A stretch of DNA of 64,000 nucleotides from Nematostella vectensis (GCF_932526225.1 NC_064043.1:4455501-4519500), one strand, 5' to 3'. Shown: positions 33,842-45,394, counted from the first letter of the stretch. A program made the numbers and translations. The notes: generated by a model from the letters alone, not told the origin.

Positions 33842-34340
33842 ATTGAATGGTTACCGGTACGTGGGGTTTTCGACAAGCAGAGATCCGTGTTCTCTCACTC
33901 CCGCTCACCTCAAAGCCATCCAACAAATAAAACACTTGTTGATGTTCTTAACATTTACTTGATAGTACAAGCTCGCAGAACAATCGCACGATTACAATGT
34001 GGGATATAGGAATTTTACTGATCACTAAACAACAATGCAAAGCTTTCTTGGTAGAGTGACCTTTTCCCTAAAAGCAACACTAACGGGTCTTGTTTCTTTC
34101 CGCTGGATGTGATTTAGTTGTCTGCAAAGTTTTGTTACTTTCCACTGGATACGATGCTTTTGTTTGCAAAGCTTCCAGGTAATGTCTCACCTGACGACAG
34201 GCACGTAAAGGACATTGAAAAACTGTAAGGGCAAGCACGATTCAAGGGACATTAAGAAAACAGGAGGGGAGGGGGGGTACGCTCCTACTGGTCATTTCCT
34301 TGCATTGTATGGGGGCACGCCCCCCCTGCCCTTATAGGCG

Positions 34341-35384
34341 TCATGGCACTACCTGAAGCTCAATATAATGTCCTGCCGTTAGCCTCGTACTACATAGATG
34401 AGGAGAATCAACGACCTGGAACTCATCACTGCGCATGCGCCGACCGCGGCTAAAAGCCTCCCGAAAGTCACGCTTCCAAAACAAACAAAAGCAAGGGTTC
34501 ACAAGTGACGTAACAAACCGTAAGTGAATGATGACATGCTCTGCCCACTCCGGAAGATGGAAGGCTGTAGAACTGTACTGATACCTTATAAGGGCATTTG
34601 GCATCCAGCAAAACGTGTACGTGACCAGCATCAGCACAAACATGATGACCGTCCGGGATTCGTGCGAGTGCTGATTTCCGGATGTGATGCAACCGTGTGA
34701 TTGGTCCTTTTTAATCATCTCATTGTGGCGACGAACCTCGGAGAAAATTTTATAATACGAGTAGGCGAGGAAGGGGAACTGGATTAGAACAGTCACAAAG
34801 TTGAATAAGGAAAATGCGATCTCGGACTTTCTAAAATTTTCGGTTCCTTCTTCAGTCACGTCTAGATCCCCGGGTGGTGCCCACGCAAGCTGAATCAAGG
34901 ACAGAATCAGAGAAACCACCCACACGCTGACAATAACAAGCTTAGCGCGAAACTTAGTCACCAACACAGTATGACGTAAGGCAAACATGATAGCAACATG
35001 ACGTTCCGCCGTCACCAAGGAAATATGAGTGACAGTCGAAAACGACGTGAATGTCAGAAGAGGCACGCTTGCCTGGCAAATACCGTTATTTGCCGTCGCC
35101 TTGCAGGCCAAGTAAGCTGGAATCACGTATAATCCAGTCAGGAGGTCCGAGGTGGCGAGGCTTGCCAGGAAGATGTTGGTGACAGTACGCAAAGTGACTC
35201 TGGTCCTGACCAGGTGTAGGACAGTGGTGTTGAGAAGGACGATAGCTATTGCCAGGAGGATGCTGGGGATGTCGGTAGATGGGCCAAAACTTGGCCTGTA
35301 ATCATGCGAGCTGATGTTATGAGGGCTCCCTTTCGATTCATGCATGCTTTTGGTGGTTATCCTAGAGGAAGAAAGTGTATTCAT
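34341..35384 (-). CDS. single-exon rhodopsin-class (class A) G-protein-coupled receptor
   Basis: A seven-helix plasma-membrane receptor of 347 residues. Helices lie at about 41-59, 70-93, 105-133, 148-169, 188-214, 245-266 and 283-303. Class A marks are Asp80 in helix 2 (LATSDLL), ERH (127-129) in place of DRY, CWMP (259-262) in helix 6 and NPCFC (296-300) in place of NPxxY. An N-glycosylation site (NIS, from Asn23) precedes helix 1. The helix 1 Gly-Asn pair is replaced by Leu-Asn. The pattern is closest to the large cnidarian adenosine/melanocortin-like receptor expansions, but the ligand cannot be read. A pyrimidine tract with CTCTAG just inside the ORF (acceptor edge 35361) suggests the true start may be Met14 at 35345, after a 5' UTR intron. 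Confidence 0.88.
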   Translation of the reverse strand: MNTLSSSRITTKSMHESKGSPHNISSHDYRPSFGPSTDIPSILLAIAIVLLNTTVLHLVRTRVTLRTVTNIFLASLATSDLLTGLYVIPAYLACKATANNGICQASVPLLTFTSFSTVTHISLVTAERHVAIMFALRHTVLVTKFRAKLVIVSVWVVSLILSLIQLAWAPPGDLDVTEEGTENFRKSEIAFSLFNFVTVLIQFPFLAYSYYKIFSEVRRHNEMIKKDQSHGCITSGNQHSHESRTVIMFVLMLVTYTFCWMPNALIRYQYSSTAFHLPEWAEHVIIHLRFVTSLVNPCFCLFWKRDFREAFSRGRRMRSDEFQVVDSPHLCSTRLTAGHYIELQVVP

Positions 35385-35403
35385 GTAACTAGAAGTAGCA
35401 TTG

Positions 35404-36425
35404 TTACAAAACGCACCAATATATACGAGTAAAGCATTACTATATACGAGTGACGCATGACTATATACGAGTGACGCACGACTATATATGCGTAATGCAT
35501 GACTATATGCGTGGAGTGACGTACGACTATTTATACGTATGACGCACGACTTTATACAAGTGACGCACGACTATATACAAGTGACGCACGACTTTATACA
35601 AGTGACGCACGGCTATATGCAAGTGATGCACGACTATATACGAGTGACGCACGACTATATACAAGTGACGCAAGACTATATACGAGTGACGCACGAATTT
35701 ATACAAGTGACGCACTACTATATACAAGTGACGCACGAATTTATACAAGTGACGCACTACTATATACAAGTGACGCACGAATTTATACAAGTGACGCACT
35801 ACTATATACAAGTGACGCACTACTATATACAAGTGACGCACGAATTTATACAAGTGACGCACGACTATATGCAAGTGACGCACGACTTTATGGTGACGCA
35901 CGATTATATACGAGTGACGCACGACTATATACGAGTGACGCACGACTATATACAAGTGACGCACGACTATATACGAGTGACGCACGACTATATACAAGTG
36001 ACGCACGACTATATACAAGTGACGCACGACTTTATACAAGTGACGCACGACTATATACAAGTGACGCAAGACTATATACGAGTGACGCACGAATTTATAC
36101 AAGTGACGCACTACTATATACAAGTGACGCACGAATTTATACAAGTGACGCACTACTATATACAAGTGACGCACTACTATATACAAGTGACGCACTACTA
36201 TATACAAGTGACGCACGAATTTATGGTGACGCACGATTATATACGAGTGACGCACGACTATATACGAGTGACGCACGACTATATACAAGTGACGCACGAC
36301 TATATACGAGTGACGCGCGACTTTATGGTGACGCACGATTATATACGAGTGACGCACGACTATATACGAGTGACGCACGATTATATACGAGTGACGCACT
36401 ACTATATACGAGTGACGCACGACTA
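35404..36425. repeat. about 1-kb array of a 21-bp unit directly 5' of the GPCR
   Basis: About 47 copies of gacgcacgactatatacaagt, with variants (cgaatttatac, ctactatatac, cgagt) and a few shortened units that read ctttatggtgacg. A block structure repeats with about a 396-bp shift (the caagactatatacgag variant at 35671 and 36067). Long stop-free frames exist on both strands (THDYIQV heptads on plus, VVRHSYI on minus), but they follow from the repeat length being a multiple of three. Confidence 0.93.
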
Positions 36426-36426
36426 G

Positions 36427-39400
36427 GAGACATAAGGAGAAGTGGCTTGATTGGAAACCATATTTTAGTCAATCTGCTCGAAGGGTTTTGAATAAAGGTA
36501 GCCAGTAAGGCGATAAATCTCGCAAAAATATTGAAAACTGCACTAAGAACCTGCAATGTCAAAATAGTTAACCAACCTCAACCAACCTGACTTTTATGAT
36601 GAAAGTTAGCAGATCATCTTATTCATTTATTTCTTCTCTTTAGGTAAAACCTTTATTTGTTGTTTCGCAATTAGTAGAACAGGTGTTGAGAGGTGTTTGG
36701 AAGAATAAAGAATGATTTGAATGAACCTCAAGATTATATCGGAAACAAAACGTCATTGTACATTAGAGTGTACAGAACGAATTTTACTTGCTCAGCACTT
36801 AATCGGAAAGCAAGAATCTCGAACGGAAAACGAGGATTTCACCTCTATATTTCATATTTTTTAATAAAGTTCCTTTATTAAAAGTTGCCTTATAAATCGA
36901 AATAATATTTTTGTGTTTGGTCTACGAAACATTATTTTCCAAAACAATAAACTGTGAACATTGAATTTTTCTTCACCATCAACGAACACAAGTTCTTTAA
37001 GACTTGATCTAAGGAGTTTTATGGAGATTGAAGGCTTTAAAATTACAGGCACACATAAATTTCAAATTCTGTTGAGTCAGCCTTTAATAGACACAAAGAA
37101 ATAATTTAAAGAAGTAATTATATAATTCCTCTTTGGCTTTTAACATACTCTTAAGAATTTGAAACATAAACAAACTAATTGAAAACATTTTAACTGTTTC
37201 TATTTCTGTGTTGCTTTTCTATGATTGCTAGCGACCATTTATCGATTGATGAAAAAAAGTACTTAAGTGTAGGTACTGAAATATATATAGTTTAAAATTA
37301 CCTGGATTAATGTAAGGTAAAGAATTGTCTCGGCGCTCTTAGGGTTGATTTTCAGAAACTGGATTCTATCGGCGTCTTCCTGGAAGGCGAACCAATGTGA
37401 TATGCACCCTGTCAGAGAAACGCAATGCTTTATCGAAAACAACAGCAAATTTTAATTCTTAGGAAAGCATTTAGGAACAAACAAAGTATTGTTTACGGGT
37501 AAATATTCTATCAGCTGTGACAATCTAGGGGAATGAATTGATTGTGTCAATACAATGTTTTTAAAATTTGGTTTAGACTTCGAGGATGGATCTTTGTAAG
37601 CAAAAGTTTAATTTAAAAAATATATATATTCTGCTTTCTGAAAAATAACACAATATTACTGTTTTTAAAGTAAAACAATGAATTGCGATAACATTTTCAA
37701 CATCATATATATTATATTTGAATAAATCAAATATATACATAATGTTCATTCATCAGTCTGTTTGGGGACTATTCATGAGGGAACAATTTAATCTCCTCAA
37801 ATTTAAGAGGGGTCGATTTGAATAACTCAAAATAGTTTTTTTTGTAAAAGAGACTGGGTTGAATGGATTTTATTGTTTCCAATTGCATTTTCAAGCAAAA
37901 AATAATAATTTAAAAGAGGTCGTTTTAAATAACTCAAATTTTTAGAACAGAAACGAGTTTGAGATAATTTTTGTTTTCAAGTTCATTGTTCAGCAAAAAA
38001 AAAATCAAATTTTTGTAATTGCTTGAAAAATCTCCCCCTGAAATAACTAGAGGAAATAATAATGGTAATCCCATCATTACCACTAATTACTTCTACTTCC
38101 TATATTAAAAACTCCACGTACAGAACCACATAACATATTGTCTTGTTTTCTTAGAGAATATAGGGAACAATACGAAAAAAAGATGCTTCCATTCACTAAT
38201 GCCCCATTCAATGAATTTCAAAACGGCTGCAAATTACGTAGGCTGGTAGGTTCTAGCGACGCGTAAACGAAGTGAATCCTAAAACCTTTGGCTTTCTGAT
38301 CACTAAGATGGCGAGAAATGTTACGAAAGAAAAAAACACAATCAATGTTAAAACGTACCCAAGTAATTTAGAATATGGAAAAAAGAACTGACTCCAGCAT
38401 GTTATACAATTTAAGTCCAGATTGAAAACAAAGTTGTCAAATCGGAAACACCCAGCGCGTTCTATCATTTTAAAAGTCTCGACTAATATATTATACACTC
38501 TTTTTTATACCTTTTTTATAAGAACGTCCAGCCTGAGATTTTAGAACATGCTAAGACCATGCCGAGGCTTTTTTTAGTCCTGATACGTTCTAAAATGCAG
38601 AATCAGAACATGCCGAGGCTCAAGGGCACAAAACTGATCTGTTCCGCAGCCCGTTTTTTTTTTGCTTGGCTGGGAAGATGTTAGACCCCTCGGATGCTGG
38701 AAAAAAAGTGTTCCAAATGATTCTGCTTGCAAATTTGTGGAGTCGAACTAGTTGTGGTGGGAATATTTTTGGGGCGCTGGAGCGGATGCTTAGGAAAAAA
38801 AATCGTCCCAATCGGTTATACGGCAATTATTCATGTGCTAAAATGCCTAACCACTGCTGGCTGGGAAAAAAAGAATGGTCCCTCCTGAGAAAAAGGAACA
38901 GATATTTTTCCCAGCAACTTTTAAAATGGATATCAGAACATATTCAAACGAGAAATATGCCATTTTAACGTGTTTCGGGAGGTGTAGGGGGCTCGTTGTG
39001 TTTCAATGGAGGCTTTTTTTAGTCCTGATGTGCTCTAAAATGCAGAATCAAATTGTTCTCATTGTAACAACCTTATTATTGCTATTGATCATTAGTGTAA
39101 TTCTCTTTCTTATAATTCTTTGGGTATTATGTTCTTATACACAATAAAATCCATCTCTCTCAGTGGCTAAAGAAGGAATTGAAATCAGACTAACGCTTCG
39201 CCTCTTAGCTTTTGTTTTCTTTGTTTTAATGTTGTGGTACACATTACTCCTCCCCCTCCCCCCTTCTTTATTCACCCCTCCCTAAATCAAATTTTGAATG
39301 TAATTGAGACAAATATTTGTCTCTTTCGTGAAGTAAAAAAATCCATGAAGCTTGAGCCTTTGACTGTTAAAAAAGAAAATTTTATGATTGCGCTTATAGA

Positions 39401-39477
39401 GGGTGCAACATGTTCAGAAGTTTGCAATGTCGTCGTAATGCGAAATAATTATCTCGATATCGATTACAATATGATAC
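36427..39477. other. AT-rich region with one candidate minus exon
   Basis: Apart from the candidate exon at 37302-37408, I see only short ORFs and runs of A and T. A minus-strand stretch at about 36861-37010 has a protein-like frame (SSLKELVFVDGEEKF) but its splice phase does not match the candidate exon, so it is not called. Confidence 0.4.
37302..37408 (-). CDS. candidate internal exon of an unknown minus-strand gene
   Basis: This 107-bp segment has a clear acceptor (TCTCTGACAG) and donor (CAG/GTAATT) and a stop-free frame of 35 codons (HWFAFQEDADRIQFLKINPK). Its entry phase matches the candidate first exon at 44591-44423. No known family is recognised, and the 3' continuation is not resolved. 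Confidence 0.4.
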
Positions 39478-40035
39478 TACTATACTACTTATCTCGTTGA
39501 TGTAATTCAGTACGATTTTATGTGCTGTATCACTGTTTGAAGAATTTTCCCTGAGCTCCACAACTTTGTGAATTTACAATTTTGCGTCGAGTCCCACCCG
39601 CATTGCACGTAGGGACTACACAAATACGTCCTCGTGTGAGAGAGATATTAGTTTACCTTGTATATTCCTCGGTGTGTATCGCCACTTTAAAAAGTGTAAG
39701 TTTCTTTTTTTTTTAATCCACTAGGCTTTCACAGCGGTTTTTAAAGAAAGCTGTAAGTAAGAATGTTTTGTGCTCAATAACGTTTGTTGAATACAGAATA
39801 AAAGATAATGAAATGCACAGACTAGCGTTGGTACAGGTGTAAAGTTTAAAGTTGCCTTTTTAATCAAAATACCAATTTATATTCAACTTTATTTCTAAGG
39901 GCGTTAAACAGTCAATAATAATCCTTATATAAAAAATATTTGGTAGATTAAAATATATAGTAATTAGCGGATACGTTATGAGTTTAACTCCAATAGCCAG
40001 TAAACATGGTGAAGATTAAAATTTAAACGGCTTAA
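39478..40035. repeat. 558-bp direct repeat, left copy
   Basis: It matches 43200-43757 with a constant 3722-base offset and no indel, and I saw no mismatch in the stretches compared. It has no coding content and no LTR-like TG...CA ends, and it reads like ordinary host intron DNA. Confidence 0.92.
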
Positions 40036-41480
40036 GGCGGTATGATACTAAAAAAAGTTTGAAGTAAATTGGCAAAAAAATTTTTCCAGTTGATTTAGCC
40101 TAGAAATTATCTCTGCTTTATTCGTGATTAGATGTATTTCTGGAAAAAAACATTTTCATTCCTTTTTTTGAGATTTTCTGAAGGTCGTTCCCTGGTTGCC
40201 AGGGGCAACGCATTGTTTTGGCGTCCTTTTTCCAATGAAAACGGGCCATAGTAATCGGAAAAAAATATTTCCATTGCATGGACTTCCTGTGTTATACTGT
40301 ATAGAGGTAGACTAGGTTCTAACCTCGTTTTGGAACACAGTTATTCACACATTTTGCAAGTATTTACAATTTCTTCCAAGTTTCTCGATCGTTATACGTT
40401 TAATATCTTCTAAAGTCTCTAAATCTCATCATAAGAAGTCTATTATGCCTAAAAATCGAAGTGTTAGACGACCAAAGAGAAGATTCTCGGGCAATCAGCA
40501 CACAAAATTGCAAGAAACGTTGCCGAAAATAGCCAAGAAAGACGATGTCGACGAAACACGTGTTGATGTCAACACGTCCTCTAGGCGATCTGTTTCGTCT
40601 AAAAAACTATCTAAAGACGTCCCAAAATTGTCTACATCTTTCCAAGAACAGTCAGGGGAACCTTTTATCACTGGATACAGGCTCATTGATATGGAAATAC
40701 TCAGTGAGATATTGTATTCTCGTCGCTGCAGTGAGTGTGCCGATTCCAGTCTTACGTTGATGGAAAATCAACTTCAAAGGAAAGGCTGTGCTTCCAGTCT
40801 TAGGCTATTGTGTTCTTCGTGTGGCTGGAAAACAGAGTTTTTCACTTCGAAAAAGCAAGCGAAGAGTTATGAAGTAAACAGGCGCCTGGTTTATTCCATG
40901 CGATCGCTTGGTAAAGGCCACAGTGGAGCAAAAAAGGTTTTGTACCTTGATGAACATGCCGCCACCTCCAACCGCACGAGCATATTCCAAGAACTCAAAA
41001 ACTATTAGTAAGCATATTAAAGCTATTGCTAATGAAACAATGAAGAGAGCAGCCATTGAAATTAAAGATCAGAAAGCTGCTAGTGCAGATGATATTGTAA
41101 ATTGTGGGGTATCATGTGATGGTACATGGCAAAAAAGAGGGTTTTGCTAAAAAAATGGATGCGTCACAGTCATTTCCATGGATAATGGAAAGGTCTTGGA
41201 CACTGAAGCCCTGTCCCAGTCATGCAAGCAATGTCAGCAGCATCCAAATCTTGACAAAGAGAGTATTGCCTACAAAACATGGTGGGCAGAGCACAGCTTC
41301 AAGTGCAATGCCAACTACCATGGCTCTGCCCCTGGCATGGAGTTGGTTGGAGCTAGTCGCCTGTTCAGCCGCTCCATTGATAAACACAAGCTCAGATACT
41401 CTGAACTTTATGCTGATGGTGATTCTAAGAGCCATACTGAAGTTGAACATATGTATGAAGATGATAATGTAGTTGTGTTA
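40036..41480 (+). mobile_element. Mutator-like DNA transposon fragment, left end plus broken transposase
   Basis: It begins exactly where the left direct repeat stops, with ggcggtatgatactaaaaaa as its probable terminus. The transposase starts at ATG 40445. It carries a Cys-pair region (CSEC, CSSC), then KRGF, LSQSCKQCQQHPN, NYHGSAPGMELVGA and LYADGDSKSH, which belong to the animal Mutator-like (MULE) transposase family. One extra base near 40937 shifts the frame, and a TAA at 41149 replaces a sense codon. The reading ends near 41475, so the catalytic domain's C-terminal half and the right terminus are missing. Confidence 0.75.
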
Positions 41481-41532
41481 TATTGCCAACAGCCACACCC
41501 GCCACAATTGAAAATAAAACTGCTATGGTACC

Positions 41533-43199
41533 TTAGTCGTTTGTAGGGATTTTAGCTCTGACTAACAAGTCTTTGAGTGATTTCTCCCTTCTGTAAGAGA
41601 CTATAGGTTGATTAAAGATTCTAGCCGTAAAAGGCTGATCCGTAATAAGGTGCCAGTGTTTCGTTAGGATCTTTTTAAGATTCGGTATAGCCGGGTTGAA
41701 TCTCGTGACAAATGGTAAGATTCGTTTGTAAGATGCCTTTTTGCTTTTAAGCGCATTTTGCCTGTCTGTGAACTTAACACTCGCCAGAATTGTTGTTATG
41801 AAATCGCTCGGGTAACCGCGTTCTAGAAGGCGATCGGTAAAGTTGCGAATTTCGGTTTTGAAGGAGGCGAGTGAGGAGTTTGTTCTCAACAGGCGTAGGC
41901 CTTCTCCCTTGACAAAACCCTTCTTATTACTAAGAGGGTGACAAGAGGAAAAGTGCGTGTACTGAAAGGTTTCAGTTGGCTTAAAGTGTGTACGGACATC
42001 AAGGATATTAGAATCCATGAATCTTTCGCCTTTAAAAACTTCTGTATCGAGGAAGGTGATGGTTTCCTGTGACAACTCGTGCGTGAATTTAATAGTCGGG
42101 TGGAAAACATTCGCAAAGTTTAAGAAACTCGCGATTTTATCACCCGGTATAGTCCACACTGCGAAGATGTCGTCAATAAACCTCTTCCAGACTAGCGGTT
42201 TGTAGGGACTAAGGCGTAGGAGTTCTTCCTCAATATGTGCCGTATAAATGACAGAGAAAGCTACGGCCATTTTAGTACCCATCGCGATGCCGTGCGTTTG
42301 TAGGTAGTGCTTGTCATTGAACTTAAAAGAGTTTTCTTTCAGTATAAGCCCCATAAGTTCCCTCAGAGATTCTGTGGGGACGGGTAGTACGGGGTTATAG
42401 TGTTGTTCGTATTGTTGACAGACTACTTCGATACCTTCATCTTGGGGGATGTTGGTATAGAGAGCACAAACATCGAACGATGTTAAAAACGCTGAGTCAG
42501 GGATGACTGTTGACTCGATAAAGTTGATAAAATGCGTTGTGTCTTTGAGATAAGACTTTTGTTTTTGCTCTATAGGTTGTAGAAGTGAATCTACAAAGGA
42601 CGATATACGCTCTGTGGGGCCCCTGCTCCCTGAAACGATTGGTCGGCCTATCGGAACTTTCTTGTGAATTTTAGTGAGAGTGTAAAATTCGGGTATCCGG
42701 ATAGGTTTTTGACCGTCGTTGAGCCACTTGTAAGTCATTTTGTCGATAAAACCGCCTGTTCTCAGTGAATCAACGATTCTTTGAACTTTTTTAGCAGTTT
42801 CTTCTACAATGGGTTTAGAAAGCGGTTGATAAAACTTCTCATCTAGAAGTTGTTCGGTGCCTTCTTTGATTTTGGTAGAAGTATCGCAAATGACAGTAGT
42901 GGTTCCTTTGTCAGCTTTTTTTATGATAATGTCTCTGTTATTTTTTAGATCATTTAGGGCTTGCCTTTCGCCTGTAGTGATATTATCACTTTGCGCTTCG
43001 AAAGATAAATTGGCTAATTCCGATTTAGTTAGTTCTAGAAATGTCTCAAGAGCCACGGAGGGCTGTGGTGGCGGTTGCCATTGAGACTTAACATAGAACT
43101 GGTGTGGCTCGGATTTGGAATCAGCGTATTTGTATTGAAGTCGCATTGTGCGGGCGAAGACTTTAAAGTCTTTGAGCAAGCTTTTGTTAGAAGCTGGTA
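41533..43199 (-). mobile_element. Penelope-like retroelement fragment, reverse transcriptase only
   Basis: An open frame of about 555 codons reads from 43199 to the stop at 41533. It shows the RT blocks IIIKKADKGTTTV, YTLTKIHKKVPIGRPIVSG, SFDVCALYTNIP, THGIAMGTKMA, the catalytic FIDDIF, and the thumb mark SLKDLLVRAKI typical of Penelope-like elements. The 5' part is cut at 43199 (first in-frame ATG is about 40 bases inside). A GIY-YIG endonuclease, expected after the thumb in EN-plus elements, is absent because the frame ends four residues later at the join with the Mutator piece. No internal stop is seen in what remains, suggesting a young copy. Confidence 0.85.
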
Positions 43200-43757
43200 T
43201 ACTATACTACTTATCTCGTTGATGTAATTCAGTACGATTTTATGTGCTGTATCACTGTTTGAAGAATTTTCCCTGAGCTCCACAACTTTGTGAATTTACA
43301 ATTTTGCGTCGAGTCCCACCCGCATTGCACGTAGGGACTACACAAATACGTCCTCGTGTGAGAGAGATATTAGTTTACCTTGTATATTCCTCGGTGTGTA
43401 TCGCCACTTTAAAAAGTGTAAGTTTCTTTTTTTTTTAATCCACTAGGCTTTCACAGCGGTTTTTAAAGAAAGCTGTAAGTAAGAATGTTTTGTGCTCAAT
43501 AACGTTTGTTGAATACAGAATAAAAGATAATGAAATGCACAGACTAGCGTTGGTACAGGTGTAAAGTTTAAAGTTGCCTTTTTAATCAAAATACCAATTT
43601 ATATTCAACTTTATTTCTAAGGGCGTTAAACAGTCAATAATAATCCTTATATAAAAAATATTTGGTAGATTAAAATATATAGTAATTAGCGGATACGTTA
43701 TGAGTTTAACTCCAATAGCCAGTAAACATGGTGAAGATTAAAATTTAAACGGCTTAA
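43200..43757. repeat. 558-bp direct repeat, right copy
   Basis: Same sequence as 39478-40035. It abuts the truncated 5' end of the Penelope fragment on its left and unique sequence on its right. Confidence 0.92.
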
Positions 43758-44422
43758 TTCTTATACAGTAGAATATATAAGATGTCGACAATTTTGAGAT
43801 TCCTTAAATCACTAGTGACTTAATGAAAAAAAAGTAAAAAGCTAAAAAATATGACTGTCTCATTGCTATGATTTTCGCTTAAAGGAAACAATACCCCTGT
43901 GGAAAAGTCTACGATCAAATGAACTTCATTTTTTATTCTTGTATTTTGTCTTTCTATTCATCAGGTCAGTTCTTATAATGGTATAAAATATATCAGGTTC
44001 TACTGTAATAACTGTGATATTAATTTTATTCCCTGTTGTAATATAGTAATCTATAGTATTCATATAAATATATGAATAAACATTTTATCGGTAATAATTT
44101 TACTTGTTATTCCTAATGAAGGCAGCAGTGCCAAAACGTCGTAAAATGATTCATTTATTTTATTCTTGATCACTTTACAGGACCACCATCACTATTTTTA
44201 GTTTAGCAAAGGTCGCGGAGAGGAAAAGCGAAGAAATAGCATCTTTGTTTTAAAGATGTGCTCGCCAGATCAATTTATAAAAAAATTAAAGCTCTTAACA
44301 AGTTTATCTAGTGTTTTAATTTGAAAGGAAATAAAAACACCAAGATAAAATACTGTGGAAAAAATAATTAATTACCTTTTACTGGGAGAAGGTTTGCGGT
44401 TTCCGACACGAGACAAAACTAC

Positions 44423-44591
44423 CTCCAGCTGAGGCCAGATGCCGGTTGATGCCGGATGGTGTTCTAATTTGAGCGGTGCTTTGCGCTGTGGGCGTTTTTA
44501 TAAACGACGTTGCTGTTTTATTTTTTACAGTTTCTGTTTTCAACGACGACGGCTTTCTGCAAGCGGCGTCTATACGGGCACTTTTCATCAT
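44423..44591 (-). CDS. candidate first coding exon of an unknown minus-strand gene
   Basis: ATG at 44591 opens a Lys/Thr/Ser-rich frame of 56 codons (TATSFIKTPTAQSTAQIRTP). The strong GTAATT donor at 44377 lies beyond an in-frame TAA, while a weaker G/GTAGTT donor at 44423 leaves phase 1, which fits the 37302-37408 exon. The gene would be head to head with the EF-hand/WD40 gene, and the Mutator/Penelope insertion would lie in its intron. No family is recognised. Confidence 0.35.
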
Positions 44592-44731
44592 GCTTGCTCG
44601 CCATAACTCTCTTCTCTCAGATGGATGGATGCTAACAACTCTTTTTTATCTCGCTGTCCCGACACCCGCGAGGACCGCAAGAAATGCGCGCGCACATAAA
44701 GAACCAAAGCTGTCTGCTCGCGCACGAATGC

Positions 44732-44919
44732 TAATGCCTAGTGCACACTAGCGACATAACGATATGGGCGCGCGCACTCTTATCTTCGACATAACGACAT
44801 AAGAGAAAAAAACATGTTTTTTCTTTTATGTCATTATGTCCATGTCGTTATGTCGGGCTAAACATAGTGCGCACGCCCATGTCGTTATGTCGTTCGTCGC
44901 TAGTGTGCACTAGGCATTA
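44732..44919. mobile_element. 188-bp palindromic MITE
   Basis: The ends taatgcctagtgcacactag and its exact reverse complement enclose further inverted words (cgacataacgac), so the whole element can fold into one long hairpin. It lies between the two divergent starts at 44591 and 45490. Confidence 0.85.
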
Positions 44920-45394
44920 TCCCTTTTTAGCTATCACTTTCCAAGTTTTATATGCATAAAACAACGTGAGTGTCCAGCTTTTCTAGGCATAAATGATATT
45001 AAATATGTTATTTACCAGCTTAGGGCGTTCTGTATCTCAGCTCTTCGGCCGTTCGAATCGTGGAATCGGTCTGCATACATAGAATTACACATTTATATTG
45101 TCTGATTATGTTAAAATAATTAACTCTGAGAGGGAGGATGGTTATTTCTAGTAGTTATATCAATTACAAAAAGAATTAAATTTTTCAGAGAATCAAAGTT
45201 TTTCAATGACATGCGTACATTCTCAGCAAGTAATGACGTCAGCCCAGAAAGATTCTAATTACGAGTCTAATTATTTAAGTCCTTGTATTTTTTACTTACT
45301 TTTTAAATTTAAAAACCAAAGCAAAAAAAATAATGCTGTGACCACTGGTGGAAAAGAAATAGTTGATTTTGAAAATCGGCACGCGATTTGTTGC

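Larger units (their letters stand above)
31385..34340. other. intergenic region between the secreted protein and the GPCR
   Basis: The two genes are convergent, so this stretch holds both 3' ends. Contents are a 15-bp repeat of about four copies (tacatagcacgtgtg, 32033-32095), an inverted-repeat element (32658-32812), a 43-bp minisatellite (32877-33305) and a TTAA MITE (33592-33841). I see no further coding exon. Confidence 0.6.

Noticed and set aside
35527..36426. Two overlapping ORFs of about 295 codons, one per strand, as repeat-protein genes
   Set aside because: Both follow from a 21-bp unit without stops; heptad translations on both strands cannot both be selected, and there are no flanking splice or domain signals.
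36861..37052. Minus ORF with VFVDGEEKF-like content as an exon of the unknown gene
   Set aside because: Its best acceptor gives a phase that does not match the 37302-37408 exon.
38253..38498. 81-codon minus ORF with a hydrophobic segment as a small membrane protein
   Set aside because: No conserved motif, no splice context and high AT content; hydrophobic stretches arise easily from T-rich DNA.
39478..43757. LTR retrotransposon with 558-bp LTRs
   Set aside because: Repeats lack TG...CA ends, there is no primer-binding site or gag/integrase, and the interior is a Mutator piece opposed to a Penelope piece.
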